Notes: a model not told the origin generated them from the sequence alone. Shown: positions 8,549 through 18,104, counted from the first letter of the stretch. The stretch: 64,000 nucleotides of DNA from AP-15 sp963750195 (GCA_963750195.1 CAVVPS010000014.1:186001-250000), one strand, 5' to 3'. Translations and numbers: made by a program.

Positions 8549-9058
8549 ATGCAAAAGACGGTGAGCCTCACCGTGAATGGTAAGCCGGTTTCGGCGACGG
8601 TCGAGGGCCGCACCCTCTTGGTGCAATTGCTGCGCGAACATCTCGGGCTGACCGGGACCCACGTCGGCTGCGACACCAGCCAATGCGGCGCCTGCGTCGT
8701 GCATGTCGACGGCGAGGCGGTCAAGTCTTGCACGCTGCTGGCGCTACAGGCCGAGGGCCGCTCGGTGCTGACGATCGAAGGGGTGGCGACCGGCGACACC
8801 CTGCACCCGATGCAGGAGGCGTTTCGCAACAACCACGCCCTCCAATGCGGGTTCTGCACCCCCGGCATGGTCATGAGCGCGCTCGACCTGGTCAAGAACA
8901 ACCCCAATCCGACCGAGCGCGAGATCCGCGAATATCTCGAAGGCAATCTCTGTCGCTGCACCGGCTATCACAACATCGTCCTGGCGATCGCCGAGGGGGC
9001 GGCGGTGATGCGCGGCGAGGCGCCGCCGGCCAACGTCCATGGGGCGGCGGCGGAGTAG
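8549..9058 (+). CDS. coxS: CO-dehydrogenase-type small subunit, two [2Fe-2S] clusters
   Basis: This 169-residue iron-sulfur subunit passes electrons from the molybdenum centre to FAD. The N-terminal plant-ferredoxin-type cluster uses GCDTSQCGACVVHVDG plus KSC (about residues 41-62). The C-terminal cluster uses QCGFCTPGM and LCRCTGY (about residues 101-140). The ORF is intact, preceded by GGGAGG, and followed four bases later by coxL. The family includes xanthine, nicotine and isoquinoline dehydrogenases. The neighbours coxG, coxL and coxM make the CO-dehydrogenase-like class the best name, but the substrate is unproven. Confidence 0.93.
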   Translation: MQKTVSLTVNGKPVSATVEGRTLLVQLLREHLGLTGTHVGCDTSQCGACVVHVDGEAVKSCTLLALQAEGRSVLTIEGVATGDTLHPMQEAFRNNHALQCGFCTPGMVMSALDLVKNNPNPTEREIREYLEGNLCRCTGYHNIVLAIAEGAAVMRGEAPPANVHGAAAE

Positions 9059-9062
9059 GCCG

Positions 9063-11440
9063 ATGACTACGGTCGGAACGCCGGTCCGGCGGCGCGAGGA
9101 CTACCGCTTCCTGACCGGGCAAGGCACCTACACCGACGACATCGACCGTCCGCACCAGCTCCACGCCTATATCCTGCGCAGCCCGCACGCGCATGCGCGG
9201 ATCGCCGGGATCGACACTTCCGCGGCGGCGTCAGCCCCTGGAGTGGCGGCGATCTATACCGGCAAGGACATGGCGGCAGACGGCGTCGGCGGGCTGCCCT
9301 GCGGCTGGCAGATCCATTCCAAAGACGGCTCGCCGATGGCCGAGCCGCCGCACCCGCCGCTCGCGGTCGACCGCGTGCGCCATGTCGGCGACCCGGTCGC
9401 GGTGGTGATCGCCGAAACCCTGGCTCAGGCCCGCGAGGCCGCCGAACAGCTGCGCGTCGATTATGTCGAGGAGCCCTCCGTCGTCGACCCGGCCGAAGCG
9501 CTGAAGCCGGGCGCGCCGCAAGTCTTCGCCGAAGCGCCGGGCAACCTCTGCTACGACTGGCATTTGGGCGACCTCGCCGCGGTTGATGCCGCTTTCGCCA
9601 AGGCGGCGCGGGTCGTCAAGCTCGACCTCGTCAACAATCGGCTCGTGCCCAACGCGATGGAGCCGCGCGCGGCGATCGGCGAGTTCGACCGCGCCACCGG
9701 CGACTATACGCTCTATACGACGAGCCAGAACCCGCATGTGATCCGCCTGCTGATGGGCGCCTTTGTATTGCACATCCCAGAAGCGAAATTGCGGGTCGTC
9801 GCCCCCGATGTCGGCGGCGGCTTCGGCTCGAAGATCTATCATTACGCCGAAGAGGCGATCGTGACCTGGGCCGCCGGCAAGGTGCGCCGGCCGGTCAAAT
9901 GGACCGCCGAGCGCTCGGAAAGCTTTATGTCCGACGCGCATGGCCGCGACCACGTGACCCATGTCGAGCTGGCGCTCGACGCCGCAGGCGAAGTTCCTCG
10001 CGCTCAAGGTTTCGACGATCGCCAATATGGGCGGCTATCTGTCGACCTTCGCGCCGTGCATCCCGACCTATCTCTACGGCACCCTGCTGGCCGGCACTTA
10101 TACGACCCCGGCGATCTATGTCGAGACCAAGGCGGCGTTCACCCACACCGTTCCGGTCGACGCCTATCGCGGCGCCGGCCGGCCCGAGGCGACGTTTCTG
10201 CTCGAGCGCATCGTCGATCTCGCCGCCGACGAGATCGGCATTGGATCCGGCCGAATTGCGCCGCCGCAACTTCATCCCCGCCGACGCGTATCCCTACCAG
10301 ACCCCGGTCGCGCTGCAATACGACAGCGGCGATTACGGGACGACCCTGGAACTGGCGCTGAAAGCGGCGGATTACGCCGGCTTCGAGGGACGGCGCCGTG
10401 AGGCGTTGGCCCGTGGCAAGCTGCGCGGCATCGGCATCGCCACCTATATCGAGGCGTGCGGCATCGCCCCCTCGGCCGTGGTCGGCTCTTTGGGCGCGCG
10501 CGCCGGCCTCTACGAAAGTGCCGCTGTCAGGGTCCACCCCACCGGCAGCGTGTCGATCCTGACCGGCTCGCACAGCCACGGTCAGGGGCACGAGACGACA
10601 TTCTCGCAGCTGGTCGCCGACCGGCTCGGCATCCCGATCGAGAGCGTCGAAATCGTCCACGGCGATACCGCCAAGATCCCATACGGCATGGGCACCTACG
10701 GCTCGCGCTCGCTGGCGGTCGGCGGCTCGGCGATCGTCAAGGCGATGGACAAGGTGGTCGCCAAGGGCCGCAAGATCGCCGCCCATCTGCTCGAAGCCGC
10801 CGAGGCCGATGTCGAATTCGCCGACGGCAAGTTCAGCGTCGCCGGCACCGACCGCTCGAAGAGTTTTGGCGAGGTGGCGCTGACCGCCTATGTGCCGCAC
10901 AACTACCCTGAGGATTTGGAGCCGGGGCTCGACGAGACCTCGTTTTACGACCCGAAGAACTTCACCTATCCATCGGGCGCGCACATCGCCGAAGTCGAGA
11001 TCGACCCCGAAACCGGGCAAGTAGCGATCATCAACTTCACCGCGAGCGATGATTTCGGCCGCATCGTCAACCCGATGATTGTCGCCGGCCAGGTCCATGG
11101 CGGGCTGGCCCAAGGCATCGGCCAGGCCTTGCTCGAAGGCTGCGTCTACGACAAGGAGACCGGACAGCTATTGACCGGCTCCTACAATGACTATGCGATG
11201 CCGCGCGCCGACGATCTGCCGGCCTTTGCGTTGTCGACCAATGTGACCCTGTGCACGCACAACCCGCTCGGCGTCAAAGGTTGCGGCGAGGCCGGGGCGA
11301 TCGGCGCGCCGGCGGCGATTACCAACGCCCTCGTCGATGCGCTGAAGCCGCTCGGGGTTCGGCATTTCGACATGCCGGCAACCCCCGAAAAACTGTGGCG
11401 CGTGATCCAACAGCACCGCCAGCCGCTCGCCGCGGAATAA
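9063..11440 (+). pseudogene. coxL: CO-dehydrogenase-type molybdenum large subunit, form II (two frameshifts)
   Basis: This is the catalytic molybdopterin subunit of a xanthine-oxidase-family hydroxylase. It begins MTTVGTPVRRREDYRFLTGQG and carries VAPDVGGGFGSKIYHY, a cofactor-binding signature. The active-site loop is AYRGAGRPE, the form II sequence, not the AYxCSFR loop of bona fide form I CO dehydrogenase. CO oxidation is therefore doubtful. The frame is broken by a one-base gain near 9987-9993 (GGCGAAG) and another near 10240 (attGGatcc). With both removed, one polypeptide of about 790 residues results, the normal length. Everything else is well conserved. Confidence 0.85.
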
Positions 11441-11478
11441 GGAGAGCGTTCCAAGCATTCGATCTCAACGCAACCGTC

Positions 11479-11576
11479 ACCGTCGTCATGGCCGGGCTCG
11501 ACCCGGCCATCCACGCCTCCCGGTGCTAGCAGATCAGGGCTTCGTGGATGCCCGGAACAAGTCCGGGCATGACGGT
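11479..11576. repeat. Extragenic palindromic (BIME-like) repeat between coxL and coxM
   Basis: Two palindromic cores face each other. One is GGCCGGGCTCGACCCGGCC, inside ACCGTCGTCAT and ATCCACG flanks (11479-11515). The other is the mirror copy CGTGGATGCCCGGAACAAGTC and onward to GACGGT (11543-11576). The outer ends (ACCGTC/GACGGT) and the ATCCACG/CGTGGAT flanks pair, so the whole unit can fold as one long hairpin. Such elements are common between genes of Alphaproteobacteria. Here it separates two operon members. Confidence 0.8.
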
Positions 11577-11602
11577 CAGACAGGACACCCGGGAGAGCAG
11601 CG

Positions 11603-12399
11603 ATGTACGAATTCACCTACCACAAGCCCGCGAGCCTCGACGAGATCGCGAATTTCCTCGGCGCCAACGAGGAGGCCAAGCTCGTCGCCGGTGGCATGAC
11701 CCTGATCCCGACCTTGAAGCTGCGTCTTGCTAAACCGTCGGACCTCGTTGATCTCGCAGCGATCCCGTCCTTGCGCGGCATTACCGATGCCGGCGACGCG
11801 ATCGTGATCGGCGCAATGACGCGGCACGCCGAGGTCAACCGCTCGCCGGTCGTCAAACAGGGGATCCCGGCCTTGGCGGCGATGGCAGGGATGATCGGCG
11901 ACCCGGCGGTGCGCAACCGCGGCACGATCGGCGGCTCGATCTCGAACAACGACCCGGCGGCCGATTACCCGGCAGCGCTGGTCGCGCTCGGCGCCACGGT
12001 GCACACGACCAAGCGTGAGATCCCGGCCGAAACCTTTTTCACCGGCATGTTCGAAACGGCGCTCGAACCCGTCCGAGATCGTCACCTCGGTCAGGTTCCC
12101 GAAGATCCAGTCCGCGAATTATCAGAAATTCCGCAATCCGGCCTCGCGCTACGCGATCGTCGGCGTCTTTGTCGCCCGCACGCCGAAGTGGCGTCCGCGT
12201 CGCGGTGACCGGCGCCGGCCCCTGCGTGTTCCGCGTCCCGGCGATGGAGACAGCCCTCGCCGCCTCCTTCACCCCCGACGCGATCAAGGACATCACGATC
12301 CCCGACACCGGCCTCAATTCCGACATCCACGCGTCAGCCGAATACCGCGCTCATCTCGTCGGCGTGATGGCGCGCCGCGCCGTCGCCGCCTCCGGGTAG
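11603..12399 (+). pseudogene. coxM: CO-dehydrogenase-type medium FAD subunit (two frameshifts)
   Basis: This is the flavoprotein subunit that accepts electrons from CoxS. FAD-binding motifs are AGGMTLIPTLKLR (about residues 32-44) and the TIGGSISNNDPAADYP region (about 111-126). The C-terminal CODH domain is split over two further frames: YQKFRNPASRYAIVGVFVA, then GVRVAVTGAGPCVFRVP. The first break is a surplus C near 12068-12070 (gaaCCCgtcc). The second lies near 12185-12192. The joined product would be about 265 residues, normal for the family. It follows coxL across a palindromic repeat, an unusual place for that element inside an operon. Confidence 0.82.
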
Positions 12400-12418
12400 G
12401 CCTTGCAACACCCCTGCA

Positions 12419-12450
12419 AAGCCAGGCGGCGGCGAGCGGCCGCCTGGCTT
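12419..12450. terminator. Convergent hairpin terminator between coxM and the MFS gene
   Basis: A perfect 12-base-pair stem (AAGCCAGGCGGC at 12419-12430 with its complement at 12439-12450) encloses an 8-base loop. It sits exactly where the plus-strand cox operon and the minus-strand transporter meet and overlaps the transporter stop codon. There is no long U tract, so termination in either direction is inferred. Confidence 0.6.
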
Positions 12451-13783
12451 AGACCCCGTGATATTCGGCCGAGATGTCCTTGCCGGTATAGTCGGTCAGC
12501 AGCGAAGTTGCGGTGATGCCGATTACGGCACAAGCAAGGATGTACAGGGCGATTGGTTGGCTCGTATGGAAGGCGGCGAGCAGCGCCGTCGCGATGAACG
12601 GCGACGGGCCGCCGGCAATGATCGAGGCGAGTTGGTAGCCGAGCGAGCTGCCGCTATAGCGCAGCCGGGGCGAGAAGCTTTCTGCGATCAGCGCCGCTTC
12701 GGGGCCGTACATCGTCATAATCGGCAGCCCCGACACCGCGATGGCGATAAAGATCAACGCCGGCACTCTGGTATCGAGCATGGCGAAGTAAACGAAGCCG
12801 AACACCGCAACAAACACGCAACCGATTATGTACATGCGCTTGCGGCCGACGCGGTCCGACAGATGCCCGGCACACGTCACCCAGAGAAAGCTGAGAACGG
12901 CGGAGGCGAGCACGGCGATCAACAGAAAATTGCGCGACGCGCCCAGGATCGTTGTCCCGTAAGTGAAGACGAAAGCGCCAAAGATGTAGCCGGGCGCTTG
13001 CTCCGGCATCCGCAACAAGGCGGTCAGCGCGACCTGTTTGGGCTGGCGTTTGAGCACTTCGAGCACCGGTACGCGTTCAACGCGCTCTTCGTCGAGCACC
13101 TTCTGGAAGACCGGGGTCTCGAGAATGCCAAGCCGGATCCACAGCCCGACCGCGACCATGATGATGCTGATCAAGAAGGGGATGCGCCAACCCCAGGTAA
13201 GGAACTGGTCGCCGGAAAGCCAACTGAACACCAGCACCGCCAGATTGGCCAGAAAGAACCCGGCCGGCGCCCCGAATTGCGGCCAGGACGAGATGAAGCC
13301 GCGATGCTTGTTGGTTTGCGCCCACTCCATCGCCAGCAGCACCGAGCCGCCCCATTCGCCGCCGACCCCAATGCCTTGGATCAACCGGATGATGGTCAAC
13401 AACACGGCGCCCCAGACGCCGATGCTCGCGTAGCTTGGGACGAGACCCACCGCGACGGTGGCCAGACCGGTCACCAGCAAGGTCACGATCAACGTTGCCT
13501 TGCGGCCGATGCGATCGCCCCAGTGGCCGAATATCGCCGCGCCGATCGGCCGGCCGACAAAGCCGATGAAAAAAACGCCGAACGCCTGCAGCACGCCGAT
13601 CAACGGGGAAGATCCGGGGAAAAATAGCTTGCCAAAGACCAGCGCGGTCACCTGGCCGTAGAGCAGAAAGTCGTACCACTCGATCGTGGTGCCGACGGTG
13701 CTGGCGATCATGGCGCGGCGCAAATGCGCGCGATGCTCGGTGTCGGAAAGCCCGCTGCCAGCGGCCATTTCAGCTGTAGTCAT
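12449..13783 (-). CDS. MFS transporter, metabolite:H+ symporter (MHS) type
   Basis: This 444-residue inner-membrane transporter has twelve predicted helices. It carries the MHS-family signatures SVGTTIEWYDFLLYG-like near residue 35, GRPIGAAIFGHWGDRIGRKATL (loop 2-3) and GIGVGGEWGGSVLLAMEW. Members import organic acids or betaines with protons; the substrate here is not deducible. The start at 13783 has a GGGGGA site. The next gene upstream is a close paralogue, so this is a tandem duplication. Both are convergent with the cox operon and could supply or export an acid related to it, but that is only an inference. Confidence 0.9.
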   Translation of the reverse strand: MTTAEMAAGSGLSDTEHRAHLRRAMIASTVGTTIEWYDFLLYGQVTALVFGKLFFPGSSPLIGVLQAFGVFFIGFVGRPIGAAIFGHWGDRIGRKATLIVTLLVTGLATVAVGLVPSYASIGVWGAVLLTIIRLIQGIGVGGEWGGSVLLAMEWAQTNKHRGFISSWPQFGAPAGFFLANLAVLVFSWLSGDQFLTWGWRIPFLISIIMVAVGLWIRLGILETPVFQKVLDEERVERVPVLEVLKRQPKQVALTALLRMPEQAPGYIFGAFVFTYGTTILGASRNFLLIAVLASAVLSFLWVTCAGHLSDRVGRKRMYIIGCVFVAVFGFVYFAMLDTRVPALIFIAIAVSGLPIMTMYGPEAALIAESFSPRLRYSGSSLGYQLASIIAGGPSPFIATALLAAFHTSQPIALYILACAVIGITATSLLTDYTGKDISAEYHGV

Positions 13784-13937
13784 TCGTTTCCCCCTTACTG
13801 CCGGGCGATTTGCATGTGCCCGTTGTTGCTCCTCCCGGCACGCAATGCAGCCGGCGTCGCTCGTTTCCTAATAAGGTTAGCAGCGGCAGAGAGCTCTGCC
13901 AACTGCGCGATGCATCGGCTGCGGGGCGCGCGGCAGC

Positions 13938-15263
13938 TCAGGCCGCGTCGTATTCGGCCGAGATGTCCCGGTTGGTATAGTCCGGCAGCAGCGCCGCCGA
14001 GATCAGGCTGATAATCGCACAGATCAGGATGTAGACCGCGATCGCATAGCCGGACTTGAAAGAGGCGAACAGCGCCGTCGCGATCAACGGCGCCGGTCCG
14101 CCGGCGATGACCGAAGCCAATTGATAGCCGAGCGAAGCGCCGCTGTAGCGCAACCGGCCAGTGAAGCATTCCGCGATCAGCGCCGCCTGCGGGCCGTACA
14201 TCATGTCGTGCGGAACCAGCGACAGGAAGATGGCGAGAAAGATCCAACCTGGCACCATCGTGTCGAGCATGGCGAAATAGACGAAACCGAACACCCCCAT
14301 TGTCGCCGCGCCGATCAGATACATGCGCTTGCGCCCGATGCGGTCCGACAGGTGGCCGGCATAGGGGATGGTGAAGAACGACAGGACCGAGGCGGTCAGC
14401 ACCGCGATCAGCAGCAGATCGCGCGAGCTGTGCAGAATTGTCGTGCCATAGGTGAAAACGAACGCCGTGAAGATGTAGAATGGCGCCTGTTCGCCCATCC
14501 GCGCCAGCGCGGTCAGGATGATCTCTCGCGGCTGGCGCTTGACGACTTCGAATACCGGCACACGTTCGACGCGATCCTCGGCGACAAGTCGCGAGAAGGC
14601 CGGGGTTTCGAGGATGCCGAGCCGGATGTAGAGGCCGACCCCGACCAGGATAATGCTGAGGACGAACGGGATGCGCCAACCCCAGGTGATAAACTGTGGA
14701 CCGGAGATCGCGCTGAACGCCAGCACCGCCAGGTTGGCCAGAAACAGCCCCGCCGGCACGCCGAATTGCGGCCATGACGCGATAAATCCGCGATGGGCGT
14801 TGGTCCGCGCCCATTCCATCGACATCAAGACCGAGCCGCCCCATTCGCCGCCGACCCCGATGCCCTGCACGGTCCGCAGGATCGTTAGGATCACCGCGCC
14901 CCAGATGCCGATCCGCGCATAGCCGGGGACAAAGGCCACCAGAAAGGTCGCGATGCCCATCAGCAACAAGGTTGCGATCAGCGCCGCCTTGCGCCCGATC
15001 CGGTCGCCATAATGGCCGAAAATGGCGGCCCCGATCGGCCGGGCGACAAAGCCGACCGCGTAAATCGCAAAAGCCTGCAATGTCCCGGTCAGCGGATCGG
15101 AGCCCGGGAAATACAGCTTGGCGAATACGAGCCCGGTCACCGTGCCGTAAATGAAGAAATCATACCACTCGATCGTCGTTCCGATCGTGCTGGCGATCAC
15201 CGCGCGCCGCAATTGCCGGCGATGCTCCAATACCGGCAGCGCGCCGATGTCGATTGCCGTCAT
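13938..15263 (-). CDS. MFS transporter, MHS type, paralogue of the downstream gene
   Basis: This 441-residue transporter aligns along its whole length with the neighbouring MHS protein. Shared blocks include TIGTTIEWYDFF, the GRPIGAAIFGHYGDRIGRKA region and QGIGVGGEWGGSVLMSMEW. The C-terminal ends are also shared, around DISAEY. I start it at 15261-15263, where the paralogue begins and where GGGAGGAAATT provides a ribosome binding site. The in-frame extension to 15383 has no support. The 154-base gap to the other transporter holds no gene. Substrate unknown. Confidence 0.9.
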   Translation of the reverse strand: MTAIDIGALPVLEHRRQLRRAVIASTIGTTIEWYDFFIYGTVTGLVFAKLYFPGSDPLTGTLQAFAIYAVGFVARPIGAAIFGHYGDRIGRKAALIATLLLMGIATFLVAFVPGYARIGIWGAVILTILRTVQGIGVGGEWGGSVLMSMEWARTNAHRGFIASWPQFGVPAGLFLANLAVLAFSAISGPQFITWGWRIPFVLSIILVGVGLYIRLGILETPAFSRLVAEDRVERVPVFEVVKRQPREIILTALARMGEQAPFYIFTAFVFTYGTTILHSSRDLLLIAVLTASVLSFFTIPYAGHLSDRIGRKRMYLIGAATMGVFGFVYFAMLDTMVPGWIFLAIFLSLVPHDMMYGPQAALIAECFTGRLRYSGASLGYQLASVIAGGPAPLIATALFASFKSGYAIAVYILICAIISLISAALLPDYTNRDISAEYDAA

Positions 15264-15398
15264 CGAATTTCCTCCCATTCGTCCGGGCGATTGCAGAGCT
15301 GCCCGTGATCGTCCTGTGATGGTACCAGTTGCAGGATCGACGGCAAAATGGGGAAAGCGCGCGCGTGATGCGGGCGCCGCCACGGCGCCTCGCGAGGT

Positions 15399-15617
15399 CT
15401 AGCTGGCGCCCACCAGCAAAGCGATGCCGCCGACGATGAAAACCCCGCCCGCAACAACGCCGAGTGAGCGATCGCCGGTGTGACCCAAATCCACATCCCG
15501 CGCACTCACCGGAGTGACATGCAGAGTGGCCGCGCTTACCCAGAGCAGCAGCCCCAGGCAGGCAAAAGCTCCCGCCGCTATTTTGATGCGGGTGCGGGTC
15601 CGAGTACGCCAAATCAT
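15399..15617 (-). CDS. Small two-helix membrane protein, DUF3185-like
   Basis: This 72-residue protein has a basic N terminus (MIWRTRTRTRIK), a first membrane helix at about residues 13-33 and a second at about 52-71 (GVVAGGVFIVGGIALLVG). A short polar loop separates them, with an aspartate-rich turn before the second helix. Length and layout resemble DUF3185 proteins, but I would not assert membership. A GGGAGAG site precedes the start. No function can be given. Confidence 0.6.
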   Translation of the reverse strand: MIWRTRTRTRIKIAAGAFACLGLLLWVSAATLHVTPVSARDVDLGHTGDRSLGVVAGGVFIVGGIALLVGAS

Positions 15618-15743
15618 ACGAGAACTCTCCCTTTACATGGGCCCGGCGCCTCTTCGCAGAGCCCGGCCGCCGGCGCGAGATGACGGCCAGCACCGGAACC
15701 GATAGACTGACCTGCACCCGGTAGCCTTCGAGGAGACCCAGAA

Positions 15744-16086
15744 ATGGCGTGGAAACGCATGGTGCTGCAGATCGGCATGGGGACCGATATCCGCGGCGCG
15801 GATTACACCAAGGCGGCGGTCCGCGCCCTGCGCGACGCGCTGTGGCACAACTCGTTGAGCGTCGCCGACGCCGTCGGTTTGCCGGTCGAACTCGATGCGG
15901 GTCGAGGTCACGATCGGCGTCCCCCATCCCGAACAGGTCGACAAGCAGGCGGTTCTGGCGGTGCTGCCGCATGGCACGGGTACGGTGCAAATCGTCGAAG
16001 GCGGGCTCGAAATCGCCAATGATTCGGGCACCAATAAGACGGTGATTGCCAATGCCGCCGCACTCGTGCGGCTCGACGTTCCCTGA
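15744..16086 (+). pseudogene. Lin0512-family protein, first copy (frameshift)
   Basis: Lin0512 proteins are about 115 residues long with no assigned activity. The N-terminal half (MVLQIGMGTDIRGADYTKAAV) and the C-terminal half (RVEVTIGVPHPEQVDKQAV) are in different frames that switch at about 15895. The downstream paralogue has the connecting residues LDARKMQVEV, so a few bases seem to be missing here. An AGGAG site precedes the ATG. The gene is 11 bases upstream of its intact paralogue and surely co-transcribed. It could be a genuine decayed copy or an assembly error. Confidence 0.72.
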
Positions 16087-16097
16087 GGAGGCGACCA

Positions 16098-16451
16098 ATG
16101 CCAGCGAAGCGCGTCATCCTCGAAATGGGCACCGGCAACGACCTCCACGGCGGCGACTATACCAAGGCGGCGGTTCGCGCTGTCGTCGACGCCCTCCACC
16201 ACAGCTCGCTGCCCCTGATCGGCACCTTTAGGCTCGACGCGCGCAAGATGCAGGTCGAGGTCACGATCGGGGTTCAGCATCCCGACAAGGTCGACGCGGC
16301 GGCGGTCAAAGCCGCCCTGCCGCATGGCGAGGTCACGGTCAAGATCGTCAAAGGCGGTCTCGACGTGCCCGACAACGAAACCAACGACATCGCCGTCATC
16401 GCCAGCGCCGCAATCGCCGTGCGGATGGAACTGCCGCAGGCGGGGCGCTGA
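16098..16451 (+). CDS. Lin0512-family protein, second copy
   Basis: This intact 117-residue protein has the family opening RVILEMGTGNDLHGGDYTKA and an HHSSLP motif, then QVEVTIGVQHPDKVD. It starts after a GAGGAGG site and lies 11 bases behind a frameshifted paralogue with which it shares about half of its residues. Family function is unknown. Pairs of such genes suggest a two-subunit protein, but that is speculation. A dead fragment of a RidA gene lies immediately downstream on the opposite strand. Confidence 0.82.
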   Translation: MPAKRVILEMGTGNDLHGGDYTKAAVRAVVDALHHSSLPLIGTFRLDARKMQVEVTIGVQHPDKVDAAAVKAALPHGEVTVKIVKGGLDVPDNETNDIAVIASAAIAVRMELPQAGR

Positions 16452-16467
16452 AGCGAAGCCTGCCTGC

Positions 16468-16570
16468 CTATCGGCGCACTGCGATCACCGCGATCTCGAC
16501 CTTCCAGTGCGAGGCGGCGAGCCTCGACCCAGGCCCACCCGCGGGTGTTGCCGGGCGACACCGAAGCGTC
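16468..16570 (-). pseudogene. RidA-family C-terminal fragment
   Basis: The minus strand reads SVSPGNTRGWAWVEAR, shifts one base, and continues ASHWKVEIAVIAVRR to a stop. It matches the last 34 residues of the complete RidA gene at 18105-18455, and the DNA is visibly alike. No upstream two thirds can be found. This is a partial, frameshifted duplicate. Confidence 0.7.
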
Positions 16571-16936
16571 CTCGGCCCGATCTCTACCAGCGGCTTTCCG
16601 ATTTCTTTAGAGGTAGCACGGCAGCAGCAATTCGTCACCTTGGCTGACAATCCGTGTGAAGCTTAGCCGGACGGCGGAACCCTGTCTTGGTCTCGGATAA
16701 TCAGCCCGTTCCTAGGGGTGATCCCGCAACCGCGCCCGCTGGGGCGATTCGATCAAGCCGCCAGGCGCAACCGCGCCGCCTTTCGTCAGCGAGCTTTCTA
16801 TTGACGAGATCGTCGCGCCAGCGTTAACTATGATTGTCGGCTCGCAAAAACGACAAACGCGCGGGAGAAAGACATGAAGGACGTTGACGATGGCGGTGGT
16901 TGTACGGTCTCTGAGAAGCTTGCGAGGGGGAAGCTC

Positions 16937-17503
16937 ATGAGAAGGATTCTGCAATTCGTCCTGTTGGGGTTCGGCACGATGTTGGCCGCGGCTCCGGCGT
17001 CCCAAGCGACCCAGATCCTGGTCGGCCAGTGTATCGAGTTCGCCACATGCTGGTCGGCTGGTACTCCCACGGCATGGAGCGACTCGCTAAGCGTCAGTGA
17101 TCTCGAATCTCTTGGGTTGGGAACTACTCAGCCTTTGATCGCGGCGCAGGAATCAGAATCCATCATTCGGCTGGGCGTTACCACAATCGATTTTGCCCCA
17201 TTCAGTGGCCCCGACGTCATAGAAACTCTGCCTGAATTCAGCGGAGGTACACACAGCGACCCGTGCCACTCGTGCGAAATCGATACGGTGGGAACATTCT
17301 CCATCCCCGCGGATGCAGTCGCAGCGACGATTTCGGGATTTTTCGGCAACAGCGTGGTACCCAATTCAGCTGCTGTTAATGTGTGCTTGGGTTCGGGTAC
17401 GTGCCAACCAACAATCCCCGAGCCGGCCTCGCTAGCCCTTCTCAGCGTTGGCCTCGCCGGGTTTGCTTTCACGCGTCGCCGCCGGGCTCTGTTAGAAATA
17501 TAA
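16937..17503 (+). CDS. Exported PEP-CTERM protein
   Basis: This 188-residue protein has an N-terminal signal peptide (MRRILQFVLLGFGTMLAAAPASQA). A threonine- and serine-rich body follows with four cysteines (CIEFATC, and DPCHSCEID around residue 115). The C-terminal PEP-CTERM sorting signal is IPEPASLALLSVGLAGFAF then TRRRR. PEP-CTERM proteins are processed by exosortase (EpsH-type) and often go to the cell surface with exopolysaccharide. No exosortase is in this window. I start at 16937, with GAGGGGG seven bases upstream, rather than at the earlier in-frame ATG. Confidence 0.87.
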   Translation: MRRILQFVLLGFGTMLAAAPASQATQILVGQCIEFATCWSAGTPTAWSDSLSVSDLESLGLGTTQPLIAAQESESIIRLGVTTIDFAPFSGPDVIETLPEFSGGTHSDPCHSCEIDTVGTFSIPADAVAATISGFFGNSVVPNSAAVNVCLGSGTCQPTIPEPASLALLSVGLAGFAFTRRRRALLEI

Positions 17504-17564
17504 ATTTCGACTGGCTGCCTGCTGCTCTTCTGCGACCGCGTAACCCATCCTAAAGTCGGGGGAT

Positions 17565-17783
17565 ATGGCGTCAGACGACCCGCCGAGCACACGAGGCCTC
17601 CCCATCAGACGAAACGGGTTGCCTGAGGCCATTCCGTCGCTGCGACCCGGCAAGGACGGATCGTCGAAAGGTATGGGGGACTTCTTGTTCCAGTTGGTGC
17701 CGGAACCCAGCTCCCCCGCGCCTCTCGGTGGCGCTCTCCTTGAGTTCGGCGCAATTCGTCGCCGGCGGCGCAACTGCGCGTAA
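17565..17783 (+). pseudogene. PEP-CTERM-like tail remnant
   Basis: A 72-codon ORF ends VPEPSSPAPLGGALLEFGA followed by IRRRRRN. That is a PEP motif, a weakly hydrophobic stretch and a basic cluster, the layout of a PEP-CTERM signal. The preceding 40 codons lack any signal peptide and look unconstrained. It lies just behind a complete PEP-CTERM gene, so it may be the tail of a deleted relative. Chance resemblance is possible. Confidence 0.35.
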
Positions 17784-18104
17784 AGTATTCTGACAGGTCT
17801 AGAAGACCGACAGCGCCCGGAGAGTGCGCCGTCTTTGTCTGAGGTTCGCCCGAGCCCGCTGAACGTATCCCGGCTCCATCGCCTGTTTCCGCCGCCGCTC
17901 TGCGCTCACGCGCAAGTTGCATCCACGTCATTATGGCGAGATTTCTGAAATAATCCTACAGTTACGGTGTTCGCATGCCAGTATTTTGCATCTACGCGGC
18001 GGTTTTGATTTCGGTTTTAAGGGTGCCAGTCGGAGGCTAATATGTGTCACTCGCGCAATTACTCCACTGGCCTCGAACACAAGATGTAGGTTGGTCCGGT
18101 CCGA
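17784..18104. other. Gene-free stretch
   Basis: No supported gene, repeat or RNA is visible here between the PEP-CTERM-like remnant and the convergent RidA gene. Base composition becomes locally more AT-rich around 17940-18030. Confidence 0.5.

Noticed and set aside
9063..11440. Calling the large subunit a true carbon-monoxide dehydrogenase
   Set aside because: The active-site loop is AYRGAGR, not the AYxCSFR loop of form I, so CO oxidation is not supported.
12458..13627. Plus-strand ORF of 389 codons opposite the MFS transporter
   Set aside because: It is a shadow of a clear transporter gene; composition is charged and repetitive with no family features.
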